Of a stretch of DNA of 54,901 nt, positions 11,001 through 17,204 are shown one piece after another. The notes beneath the pieces are model-generated. The model saw nothing but the letters and a program-made list of their open reading frames with translations. It ran no database searches and was not told the DNA's origin. Position numbers and translations under genes: made by a program. The stretch spans positions 1-54,901 of the forward strand of contig JAWKTM010000050.1 in the NCBI GenBank assembly GCA_041399085.1. Direction: 5' to 3'. Within the stretch, counting starts at the first letter, position 1. Each line of letters opens with the position of its first letter. The DNA is from JAWKTM01 sp041399085 (GTDB lineage Bacteria > Planctomycetota > Planctomycetia > Pirellulales > Pirellulaceae).

Positions 11001-12773
11001 CGAGACGGTGTCCGCCATTAGCAAGGGAGTTGTCTGAACCTCGAAGGCGCCAATGTCGGGGATCCCAAACGAAAATGCGTCGGTTGCGGCATTCAACACG
11101 CTGCGCCGATAGGGAAAGCCTCGTTGATCGGTATTCGGGCCATTCGTTCCTTGAGCAACACCGGCGTCAATCGCAGGGCTGTTGGGAGACAGTGGATGGA
11201 CTCGTGTCGCGCCGCCGCGATCGCGCAGCTTTACATCCAGGATGCGGTCGATCGGTTCGATGTCGCCACGCCCATTGCCGACAATGTTGTTCCGCACACC
11301 GTGGATCATCCACGCCGCGGTCGCCGGATCTCCAATCAGATTGCCGGACGACTCGATTAGCCCCGCATCGACGGGCTCGGTGGTAACAGTGATACCATAG
11401 ACAATGCGAGCCGTAAAATCTCCCACAACCCACGCCGTACCGTCGATTCGCAAATCAAGTTCATGCTCACCAGCGGTCAATGGTGTTGGCAAAGTGTGAG
11501 AGGTTTCCCCAATCTGGGTCACGTGTTGCAATGCATCCCCGTCCAGGCGAAAGTCTCCAAAGACTTGACTCTGTGTAACATAGCCGGTGATGGAGACATC
11601 GATGCTCGCAACTTGCAATCCGATCGGCACCGTGAATCGAAACACGTCATGTAGATCACCGCTGGACGAGTTCGGTTCGACAAGACCATTCATCCGACCT
11701 GTGATCCGAGTGTTTCCTAATCCCACCGGGCCTAAGTCCAGACCTGCTGGCGAAGCATCGTTTTGTGCGTCGCGGAATTCAAAGCCCGTACGGTATTCAA
11801 CGTCGCTCGACCGTAGCGGTTGATCCACAGTGGAACTGTCCCGGCCGGCGTAGTTCCCGGCTACCAATGTGTTTGTCATGGTTAGCGACTCCGTGCCAAC
11901 AAACACACCGCCCCCAGTACGATCTTTCCATCCCAAATCGGCCGCTTGGTTACCCGTCACCGTTACGTGATTCAGCGCGACCGGCCCGCCGAATGCAGCG
12001 AGGCCGCCGCCGTGCAGTCGGGCCGTGTTGCCGCTGAGCGTGACGTTGGTCAGCGTAGCATCGGGATCGTCGGCCAAATAAATGCCTCCGCCGTCTCCTT
12101 CCGCGGAATTGTCGAAGATCAGGCTCTCTTCAATTTCCAGCGAGCCAAAAACGCTGCTGATTCCTCCGCCCCGGCCGTAAGGAAACACCCTGTCGCTACG
12201 CGCATGGTTCCCCGAAACCGAGCTGCCGCGCAGGACCAAATTGCCGGCATTGTGAATACCGCCGCCACCTTCAAAGCCGCGGTTGGCGTCGTAAGTGGTG
12301 CTGTTGCCTCGAATCACCGCATCGACGACCGTGAGGTTGCTGTCAGGAAAGTTGACGATACCGCTTTCGGATCCCCCGGTGACTTCCATACCCGTAATCG
12401 TCGCGTCGGACGACTGAACGAAGAACACGGCGCCGTTCTCGTTTCCATCGATCGTCAGCAGATCGGCTCCGGGTCCGTAGACGACAATCGGAGTCGAGAT
12501 GATCAGCGGGCCCTCCGTGAGTTCGATGGTCGCCTTCTGACCAGTTGTCGTGAGCAAACCGTCGGCAAAGCGAATGACATCCGGGGTCTGATCTTGATTC
12601 GCCCGCAGCACCGCATCGCGCAGCGTGAATTCGGCCGCGTTGTCCGCGTCGCTCAGGCTGTCGACCACAAACGTGGCCAGCAACCGGCGGTCTTCCAACG
12701 GTTCCACGAACAATCGGCGGCGGCTGGCGGTGCGAACGGGGCGACGGCGCCTCGGGAAGGTCAACAGGGGCAT
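2097..12773 (-). CDS. Giant beta-helix / choice-of-anchor surface protein with dockerin repeats
   Basis: A single uninterrupted 3558-codon frame. Residues 1-33 hold a basic leader followed by EPLEDRRLLA, an N-terminal signature common in large planctomycete exported proteins. Three blocks follow the CSLREA-like pattern (VVDSL...TLREAI..AN; about 35-75, 698-742 and 2845-2885), each followed by right-handed beta-helix repeats rich in GGGI, SGN and NTT motifs and closed by an AIDAG...DQRG..DIGAFE block (about 527-578, 1223-1280, 3175-3220). The middle contains beta-rich, non-repetitive segments, a highly charged helix (about 1511-1578, with a run of lysines) and an EF-hand-like DVNADGSVDDDDL near 2085. 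A type I dockerin-like pair (LDTNRDGAVSPLDALIVINWLN and DTNGDELVSPIDVLLVVNFLN) lies near 3395-3458, then a 100-residue polar tail. It is probably exported and may act in adhesion or polysaccharide binding; no substrate can be assigned. It is divergent from the ECF sigma gene at 13078. Confidence 0.92.
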   Translation of the reverse strand: MPLLTFPRRRRPVRTASRRRLFVEPLEDRRLLATFVVDSLSDADNAAEFTLRDAVLRANQDQTPDVIRFADGLLTTTGQKATIELTEGPLIISTPIVVYGPGADLLTIDGNENGAVFFVQSSDATITGMEVTGGSESGIVNFPDSNLTVVDAVIRGNSTTYDANRGFEGGGGIHNAGNLVLRGSSVSGNHARSDRVFPYGRGGGISSVFGSLEIEESLIFDNSAEGDGGGIYLADDPDATLTNVTLSGNTARLHGGGLAAFGGPVALNHVTVTGNQAADLGWKDRTGGGVFVGTESLTMTNTLVAGNYAGRDSSTVDQPLRSSDVEYRTGFEFRDAQNDASPAGLDLGPVGLGNTRITGRMNGLVEPNSSSGDLHDVFRFTVPIGLQVASIDVSITGYVTQSQVFGDFRLDGDALQHVTQIGETSHTLPTPLTAGEHELDLRIDGTAWVVGDFTARIVYGITVTTEPVDAGLIESSGNLIGDPATAAWMIHGVRNNIVGNGRGDIEPIDRILDVKLRDRGGATRVHPLSPNSPAIDAGVAQGTNGPNTDQRGFPYRRSVLNAATDAFSFGIPDIGAFEVQTTPLLMADTVSGTTVWEFMGTSQGGTIDMTVEGVDFSLFVPAGRTSRDTVDALANAIRNNTTLASMGIDAVTDTIVSSDPAAPGEKSILITTGEITSFSASNAGWTHSLRRLQSPPTVLEVSTYRDENDGDYSPGDLSLREAIQLANARPDRTIIRFSQDLLDVPLNVNAGELAVDWDTTIIGLGAGSIVLDAKQSNRLVNISLPARVSMSDLTLTGGRVSGGNFGGGALVNHGDLTLSRVEAIGNDTVGVSGGAIANYGTLSMEQSTLAGNTSGANGGGLYNDDLAIATIGPSARVTENQVSEIALGGGLYLRGIVTIVDSVIDANNVENDVGHTAFFGGGVHIDSGSGAVTQVEIRRSYISGNEATVGGGISIGDTAQVSIVESTVDGNVARAGSTESLLARGGGINVFLSKLASRLEIIGTTISNNKAIRSIQGDARGGGLNVALAGNLHTIANTTISGNEADHLGGGIFVADHSANSGDQVPLEILNTTITNNKARFGAGLFLDGDLFSLVDSILLNNSDIINGGKRDLHTQMSAVTASQSFGPLSGNGSSAGASNNLIHTIAESISTSKINPTNFQQLKSRNYVIAPPDCIVFETQTTLEEILACDKDVQAGAAEAEKQIAALGPLANNGGPTMTHKLRPDSKAIDAGSSNGWRRFNPIDQRGFPRTDSPGVVNQKLATGAPGAAIGTDVGAFEAPLIEVRDWESTTLNSAGGTSVSQFDHSESEDGSPGDPSAFGFGFTVPNAPSIPTEPHFLGLDLDPEPWHFGAIEEGDLGDEYGAEISVDIDTRFGFEYGYYLDTGSVVANYEGLLRYTTEKQGDVFTIDTGNSIDVGALYTVSPRLGAYVDLVAELNAVIEGRACFIGCVGGRLPIRIAPPPLPLLSINRQETDASGMPRVENGNAVLDGDIKLLGVSIDDAFSDHVAEKIADEIKTAQTAKRNAEINKQRAENDLTRETDPDKRAVAQRRLDVANADIKAADASIKEKKKKKQNAADLCIGQIVRGCINETDGGVLGIEASLEAGVGVDGIASVSKPLGSLAISLPEVELTDTSLDDLSGRLSASTDDFLPGSEDDIRRNLAKLSVDVAGVLGPIVGLPLGRYEASVGPITFGVTTLSYNVEPRLNVTQDVSLQPYFDTNDELRSKTVNQHGVKFEFTDANGNPVQVQAKVNGTLWRDHDSTPNRVSEIWFRPGSVVEIDTAGIDVHIIPNVRLGHKLDNNVGLEIDIKGKLEALALQVSAFGETFIDIGPLIKHEHDLGTFDLGSVVSEDDLLLSTSLNATEEIFLDATAANSATVVLDGTQPGNAIESTLGQAIGVEAPANATRYFSVDLIDENGAALESVDVKLVDAAGNPIAGSTLNAPSGVIVTATSNGWNLSGLAPGLGDELLISVRFQNSVPTGTTLTPTGNLPPAVPIIVQQITAERLLAVQNDPQLNQIAVDNDLQIDIDDDAVLSVSSDYVLIERFIKSNNGGRPFSIEHAVSPEAERTTLADIQTHLVNLLNSGRLDVNADGSVDDDDLTLFARYFFSLTTQLPGGDSDGTRTDGKAVESFIAGEVKSPGVDEFTARAEAMAAEAGLTVRRGAGDHFGMKEAFQVDDAAIAGSSAWNPIAVNEVDGDFTFALTSFRTPVFYQDTNVDYTPENGATQHLYVATGAVGTPPQVLRDAAQLVDLAASRGDAFQARLAHTKVTRPTRAAALGVRGNGDIHKSAPVYVMLPDSAGYVFTSDFPVTDLVFDPGAGTASTSFDDAVVGASALDHNLDADGTDIDFDVFVPGQGWFELSMDQPFAFPVSVTSFELYPRALPNSALHRFGNLARPQIEMAIGLVFNDVSVTETPTVVAQSVGPRAAAVQPSAIGTDASSGMKYRVRRDGVGIEIQQNDLPAMLTAPNVNTADPDDKLDVTDYPAASLYQLQFFGSSRASDELVMDNTNGPVSVPILFDAGNDANLGSGGFFEKDVVTLVGSGIVLDLVHEHEIRGVESIDIRGDGFNTLILDEASLLRNSPVAYLANEPAFISVSADADDFVLGLSGWTLTTSQQGDRYESPSGRAVVLVPAGTSIEAPQPAASPLTQSTRLSSAAASIAVSEQGVNRAASSENTAIVSRKSSFSASVVSTVPNGPFQRVTAEPSIRQLPVNDNLTVELRYDAETLTAHVPELLGLRVHYDSTMLQLAEPAADLFADGLIGVEDLVEETADGDIKTDRALVFGWVDTQNGWTPSANQLLAKLRFIPSGKIGSTTIRLMGDTSVGYEFVGEPLTMTITPESLIVDSLDDTPTIGETTLREAIAAANVNPGRDIIEFSAALTASGAATLVLTQGDLIIEDPIVIVGPGVKLLTINAQNNSRIFDLTASAGDVTIQQLTLAGGQSPDGESGGAIRSLTSGTLTVSNAAITGSSASKDGGGIFSQGGLRVSDSSIYGNSATNGGGGIAHRETSAIAEVIGSTLSGNNSAFGGGLMNFNATAAITNSTISGNATSSLGGGVVSVSHEAGNEARLTILQSTIARNSTGAGGAVHAATQGGATFGEIAIGNSLVLQQIDGENITLFNQSGSSGASVRSLGHNLVDGETVALGGTGDVTDISVAVIANDLADNGGPTPTHRLLPQSLAIDAADPNLIPNLSTDQRGLPRILGGGLDVGAFESGVLQPGETQVRLEGGDIVTRFNGDIVQQVSRTSVSEMIFHGSAGDETLSVGDLGLVDGKQVSIRFDGHSGTDTYRLLGESQHLDITGGGNTVLSEVEVIDISGSGGNHLTLDLAAILTMSPTTDTVRIQHDENDNVQYGVGWTVQLPEVEEGQFIHVITQSSARLEIVNELPYQNPLERLDTNRDGAVSPLDALIVINWLNSRGPESLVAPTSTDQLSGFFYLDTNGDELVSPIDVLLVVNFLNEPSNAASEGEGLLWGFQSAVVGQTSTRPTVGVVTTRSRCDFVVHTAETSGISKSALTTTSAEKRRARRLPFDAKRQSEDDLLSAIDAFFAEIDDFCR

Positions 12774-13077
12774 GGCGTACTCTCTAGTTCAAATGCCGGC
12801 GGAACGCGGCGAGCCCGACGGCAGAAGCGTGCGATGCCTTGAAATTCCCACCAATCGAATAGTCACTCGCTCAAGACTATTCCGCACAAGCGCCACGCGA
12901 CGGCACGCACGAGCACCGGCGCGGTCCGCTGCGACGCCCGATACGCGAGATAACCTGCGCCCGGCCAAGGCTTCAAGCCGGCCAAACATTGGAAGGCAAC
13001 GTAGAGTTCAGTTAACATGCGCCCGACAAGCATCGCTTCCCCCGGCCAACGTCTTGTTAAAAGCTCGGAGTTTCCTC

Positions 13078-13710
13078 ATGCCGCGCGAGGACGGATTGAC
13101 GACTTCCCTGACGCTGCTGCGGCGGGTCGAAGAAGCCGATCCCGAGGCCTGGAGTTGCTTCACCCGGCTGTACGGTCCGCTTGTTTACAGTTGGTGTCGC
13201 GGCATGGGATTGCCGCCCGACGAAGTCGAAGATGTCGGGCAAGAGGTCTTTCTAGTGGTTTCCGGCAAGCTGGAAACATTCAATCCCGAGCAGAAGGCGG
13301 CCGGCGCATTTCGGTCCTGGTTGTGGGGCATCACGCGCCTTGAGACGCTGAAATATTATCGCGCGATCCGCCGCCAGCCGATTGGCCAAGGCGGCTCGGA
13401 TTTCCATCTGCGGCTGCAACGACTGGAAACGGAAGCCGAACAGCCAGCGAGCGTCGATGGACAAACGCCCCAGCAGATGTTGCTGCGTGGCGCGATCGAG
13501 ATTCTCAAGGAGCAATTTGATCCGCGCACCTGGCAGGCATTTTGGGACATGGCCGTTAAAGGGCGTTCGGCTAAGGACATTGGGGCCGAGTTGAACATGA
13601 CCAGCAAAGCCGTCCGCCAAGCCAAGTTTCGCGTGACGAAGAAGTTGCGGCAGTTGTTGGACGACGATTTTCCCGAGCTGTCGGAACAAGTCTCTCGGAA
13701 TCCCGCGTAG
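13078..13710 (+). CDS. ECF RNA polymerase sigma factor (sigma-70 family), module 1
   Basis: The 210 aa protein has sigma region 2 (ADPEAWSCFTRLYGPLVYSW, then DEVEDVGQEVFLVV and the FRSWLWGITR core-binding stretch) and a region 4 helix-turn-helix near the C-terminus (GRSAKDIGAELNMTSKAVRQ). The open frame extends far upstream, but homology begins at the ATG at 13078, and the upstream part reads into the divergent gene's promoter. The next gene on the same strand, 150 bp later, is a kinase with a zinc-finger N-terminus, the arrangement expected for a planctomycete ECF/kinase pair in which the membrane kinase probably controls the sigma factor. The WQAFWDMAVKGRSA stretch is nearly shared with the second sigma factor here (WQAFWQVVVDGRAA), so the two modules are paralogous. 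Confidence 0.93.
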   Translation: MPREDGLTTSLTLLRRVEEADPEAWSCFTRLYGPLVYSWCRGMGLPPDEVEDVGQEVFLVVSGKLETFNPEQKAAGAFRSWLWGITRLETLKYYRAIRRQPIGQGGSDFHLRLQRLETEAEQPASVDGQTPQQMLLRGAIEILKEQFDPRTWQAFWDMAVKGRSAKDIGAELNMTSKAVRQAKFRVTKKLRQLLDDDFPELSEQVSRNPA

Positions 13711-13795
13711 CCGTCACACGCCGGCTCGTCGTCCTGTTACAAATGACGCCGCTCCACGGCGAGGTCCGAAGGCCGCCGCGTGGCGCTCTGTCGGA

Positions 13796-13849
13796 ATACT
13801 TGGCAACCCCTGCCCTGCCTAGCTGCGGCGACGCATTCGTGCCAAGTAT
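13796..13849. promoter_or_regulatory. Perfect 10 bp inverted repeat upstream of the kinase
   Basis: ATACTTGGCA (13796-13805) is repeated as its exact reverse complement TGCCAAGTAT (13840-13849), with 34 bp between the arms. It sits in the 150 bp between the sigma factor stop and the kinase start. It could be a two-site operator, a stem-loop controlling read-through from the sigma gene, or chance. No T-run follows, so a simple Rho-independent terminator is unlikely. Confidence 0.4.
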
Positions 13850-13864
13850 CATCGGGCAACTTTG

Positions 13865-16201
13865 ATGACCCGAAAAGCGAATCACACCATGAGTTCCATC
13901 AACTGCCCAACTAACCAAGTGTTGAATCGCTTCGTTCGCGGTGAACTCTCCGTTGATGAAGCCGACCTGTTGGTCGAACATCTGGATACATGTGTGGACT
14001 GCGACCACACGCTGGCCAAACTGGAAAGCCATGCGGTTCTCTCAAGTGTGGACGAGGATCTCGCGCAAGCTCGCTTCGCTGCCGAACCTCAATGTCGGGA
14101 GCTCGTTGGGAAGTTGCAGGATCGTGGAGCATCACGGCGAGACCGTTTGCCAGCGGAGCTGAGCGAGCCGCCAGATACAATTCGCGATTATGAATTGTTA
14201 GAGAGAATCGGGCAGGGCGCCATCGGTGTGGTCTTTCGGGCTCGGCATACCCATTTGAACAAGCTGGTGGCGATCAAGCTACTAATGAAGAGAACCGGCG
14301 ACGACGAAGCCATCGAAGCACGGTTTCAGCGCGAGATGCGGGCGGTCGGCGGTTTGGAACATCCACACATCGTGCGGGCCCTGGACGCTGGTGTTTGTGA
14401 TGGCATTTCGTTTCTCGTTATGGAACTGGTGGATGGCCTGGACATCGCGCGTCTCGCCTCAAGGCATGGCATGCTGCCTGTTGCCGATGCCTGTGAGATC
14501 GCTCGACAAGCGGCATTGGGACTGCATTACGCCCACCAGCAAGGTTTGGTGCATCGCGATGTGAAGCCTTCGAATCTTATGTTAGTCCGTCCGCACGATA
14601 ACACCCCGCTCGTTAAGGTTCTCGACCTCGGCTTGGCAACAATCCAGGATCAAGCCGACGAACTGCATTTGACCGACGCGGGGCAATTGATGGGCACTTT
14701 GGAATATATGGCGCCGGAGCAAGCCGAAGACACGCACGGGGTCGACCACCGCGCCGACATCTACGCCCTTGGCGTCACGCTTTATCGACTGCTGACCGGC
14801 CACCTTCCCTTTAGTGATCGCGAATATCCAAGGCCAGCTCAGCGTCTGCGCGCGCTGACGCAATCCACGCCGCCAAGCGTCGCGACCCAGCGGGACGGCT
14901 TGCCCCGAGGACTGGTAGAGATTGTCGACCAAATGCTGGCGCGCGACCCCGCGGCTCGTCCGTCGCACATGCAAGAAGTCGCAACACGGCTCGAAGAGTT
15001 CTCCTCGCCTCATCGACTTGACGCGTTGTTAGACCAAGAACCACTCGGCGCAAATCCTGAACTACAACGAACCGACCAACCACACGCGAAGCCCTCGGAG
15101 CAAGTGCGTAGTGAAACATCTCACACTCTTGCCGCGGGTCGACCACATAAGAGACACTTTTTCATTCTCATCGTGTTTCTCCTACTCAGTGTGTCGGCAG
15201 GCATTATGTGGGTCCGCTCGCACAAAGGTCACATCGAGATCAAGTCGGTGGATTCGTCGGCGAAACCCGTTGTCGATGTCCCGCCAGGCACAAGTTCGCG
15301 AAAGGCCGAGATGGTCGCCGATAACCGCTCTGAGGCGGCAGTTTTGCTCCAGAACGGTAACGAACGAGAAGACAACGAACGAGAACTTGCTCGACAAATC
15401 ATCGCCAGCGGCGGCGCTGTCGTATTTGTCGACGCCGAGACGGGAAACGTCACCGCACGAGTCTCCCAGGTGGAAGATATCCCTCACGGCCGAATTACCA
15501 TCCGAAACATCGATTGGAATAATCCCGACTGGCGGCGTTTCTCCGACAGCGGACCGCTTTCGATTCAGACGGCCAACGGTCAGCCCGGCATGACCAATGA
15601 AGCCATCGGCCATTTGACGACGTTGCTGGCGCCATGCAAAGACTTGCGTCATCTCGGCCTTCAGACGCCAGACGATCGTGTCACCGACGACGCGGTTAAA
15701 CATCTTGGTGAATTGAGTCAACTAACGTTCCTTATGGTCGGTTTTCCGCTGCTCACGGATAACGGTATTGATCGTTTGACGGACAATACGACACTCAAAG
15801 AACTCTGGGTCGTCTCGCCACGATTCACGGACCGCATCTGGGTTAAGCTGGCGGCGATGGAGCACCTGGAGTCCATCACCGTCAGCGCCGCTGGCAGCGA
15901 TCAGAGAATGTGGCTCACGGGCGTCGGCATCTCAGTCTTGCGTGACCATCCCAAGCTAAAGAAGTTAAGCATCCAGTCATGCAAACTGTCCGACGTCGGC
16001 GTTCGCGAGATTGGTCAGCTCACACAGCTAGACCACTTGGATTTATACAACACCTCATTGAACGACGAACAGATTCGGCATCTGGCCGATCTGCGTGGCT
16101 TGAAGTCACTAGGAGTTCTGGAAACACAGGTCACCCAGACAGGAGTCGGCTTACTCGAGCGCGCACTTCCCGATTGCCTGATCTCCTCGACGGAACCATA
16201 G
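13865..16201 (+). CDS. Membrane Ser/Thr protein kinase with zinc-finger N-terminus and leucine-rich repeats
   Basis: About 778 aa. Residues 10-55 resemble a zf-HC2/ZAS anti-sigma zinc finger, with HLDTCVDCD giving the H-x3-C-x2-C ligands. A PASTA-less Hanks-type kinase domain follows at about 108-380: glycine loop GQGAIGVVFRA, lysine in VAIKLL, catalytic HRDVKPSN, metal-binding DLG in place of the common DFG, and MAPEQ. One membrane helix lies near 430-450 (FFILIVFLLLSVSAGIMWV). The external part, about 560-778, has degenerate leucine-rich repeats (LDHLDLYNTSLNDEQIRHL). ATG at 13865 and ATG at 13889 are both possible starts; neither has a strong ribosome binding site. Context says it partners with the ECF sigma factor upstream, so a ligand-binding LRR, kinase and sigma-control chain is likely but inferred. 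Confidence 0.93.
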   Translation: MTRKANHTMSSINCPTNQVLNRFVRGELSVDEADLLVEHLDTCVDCDHTLAKLESHAVLSSVDEDLAQARFAAEPQCRELVGKLQDRGASRRDRLPAELSEPPDTIRDYELLERIGQGAIGVVFRARHTHLNKLVAIKLLMKRTGDDEAIEARFQREMRAVGGLEHPHIVRALDAGVCDGISFLVMELVDGLDIARLASRHGMLPVADACEIARQAALGLHYAHQQGLVHRDVKPSNLMLVRPHDNTPLVKVLDLGLATIQDQADELHLTDAGQLMGTLEYMAPEQAEDTHGVDHRADIYALGVTLYRLLTGHLPFSDREYPRPAQRLRALTQSTPPSVATQRDGLPRGLVEIVDQMLARDPAARPSHMQEVATRLEEFSSPHRLDALLDQEPLGANPELQRTDQPHAKPSEQVRSETSHTLAAGRPHKRHFFILIVFLLLSVSAGIMWVRSHKGHIEIKSVDSSAKPVVDVPPGTSSRKAEMVADNRSEAAVLLQNGNEREDNERELARQIIASGGAVVFVDAETGNVTARVSQVEDIPHGRITIRNIDWNNPDWRRFSDSGPLSIQTANGQPGMTNEAIGHLTTLLAPCKDLRHLGLQTPDDRVTDDAVKHLGELSQLTFLMVGFPLLTDNGIDRLTDNTTLKELWVVSPRFTDRIWVKLAAMEHLESITVSAAGSDQRMWLTGVGISVLRDHPKLKKLSIQSCKLSDVGVREIGQLTQLDHLDLYNTSLNDEQIRHLADLRGLKSLGVLETQVTQTGVGLLERALPDCLISSTEP

Positions 16202-16567
16202 CATCGGTTTGGATGCGTGACGGCTTGCAACCGCCGATGTTCGATCTGCGCAATTACCTGCGGAACTATGTCGAGCGAAAGAAGCACGCGGTCCCAGCCG
16301 CTTGGTTCGCGGCAAGAGCGGCTGGAGCTGTTCCATCGCGCGGGCGTTTTTTTGCCACGGCTGTTTGTGCTCAGCGCCTGCCATTCCGGCGACATCCTGG
16401 GTGTGAAGGACTGGAGCGACTTCTTAGCGGTTGCCCAAGGCCGCGAACCGGGCGACCGCGAAACAATCGACGACGACTCGGGAGCTGGCCGCCAAGGACG
16501 ACGAGTGAACTTGGATCGTTGCCCGGCGGCAAGCTGAGGCGGGCGACTCTTGGGCGTTCGTTGGCCC
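16202..16567. other. Region between kinase and repeat array; no supported gene
   Basis: This stretch has overlapping open frames on both strands but none with a good start site. The plus frame 16217-16537 (106 aa) contains LFVLSACHSGD, faintly like the catalytic cysteine region of CHAT/caspase-fold proteins, but nothing around it supports a folded domain. The last 40 bp may be a decayed first unit of the repeat array. Confidence 0.35.
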
Positions 16568-17104
16568 GGTGCGATCGTTGACGGGCGACCGAGCGACGGT
16601 TGGGCGCGCGGTGCGATGATCGTCGGCCGCCGAAATTTGGCTGACGGGCCGGTGCAACGTTGGCGCGGCGGCCTGAATCGGTTTTCAGAGCCGCGCATTC
16701 GGTTGCAGCCGACTGAAAACCAACTTTTGGCCCGGCGCAAGCGTTGCGCCCGGTCCAGAATCCATTTTTGGGCCGGCGCAACGATCGCCGCTGGCCAAAA
16801 ACCGGCTGACGGCCAAGTGCAACGTTTGCGCGGCGTCCAGAATCGGTTTTCAGCACCGCGCATTCGATTGCAGCCGTCCGAAAACCAACTTTTGGCGCGG
16901 CGCAATGGTTGCGCCGCTTCAAAAACTGACTTTTGGGCCGGCGCAATGGTTGCGCGGCTCCAAAAACGAACTTTTGGCCGGGCGCAACCGTTGCGCCGCT
17001 TCAAAAACCAACTTTCGAGCGGGCGCAACCGTTGCGCCGCTCCGAAACGTCGATTTGCGGGCCGGCGCATCGCGTCACATTCGCGTGCGACATCCTTGCT
17101 TGAT
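16568..17104. repeat. Tandem array of about 13 palindromic 41-42 bp units
   Basis: Equivalent positions of successive units fall at 16568, 16610, 16651, 16692, 16734, 16775, 16816, 16857, 16899, 16940, 16981, 17022 and 17064, a period of 41 or 42 bp. The best units contain a dyad GGCGCAAnnnTTGCGCC followed by a second dyad CCAAAAA...TTTTGG, so each unit could form two hairpins or two protein sites. Units four apart resemble each other more than neighbours do (for example 16651 with 16816, 16692 with 16857, 16610 with 16775), a 165 bp higher-order repeat. Units are most degenerate at the left and best conserved near 16900-17040. As 41 is not a multiple of three, the array is unlikely to be coding, although the 165 bp period keeps long accidental frames open on both strands. 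The gene starting at 17205 lies about 100 bp beyond it. Confidence 0.88.
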
Positions 17105-17204
17105 TTCCCCCGCTGACGCGCGTAACTTTATTCGACATGGATTTGTCATTTGCGATGTTTCGGAAACGAGGCCACGAACACACACATACCAAACGAGGTG
17201 GGAA

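Noticed and set aside
16217..16537. Frame with LFVLSACHSGD, like a CHAT/caspase-fold catalytic motif
   Set aside because: Only this short match; no preceding catalytic His region, no ribosome binding site, and the frame ends in the repeat array. Not called as a gene.
16015..17070. 351-codon minus-strand frame across the array
   Set aside because: It is antisense to the kinase end and made of the DNA repeat; its repeats follow from the 165 bp period, not from a protein family.
16568..17104. CRISPR array
   Set aside because: The units are contiguous and degenerate along their whole length, without unique spacers of constant size, and no cas genes are near.
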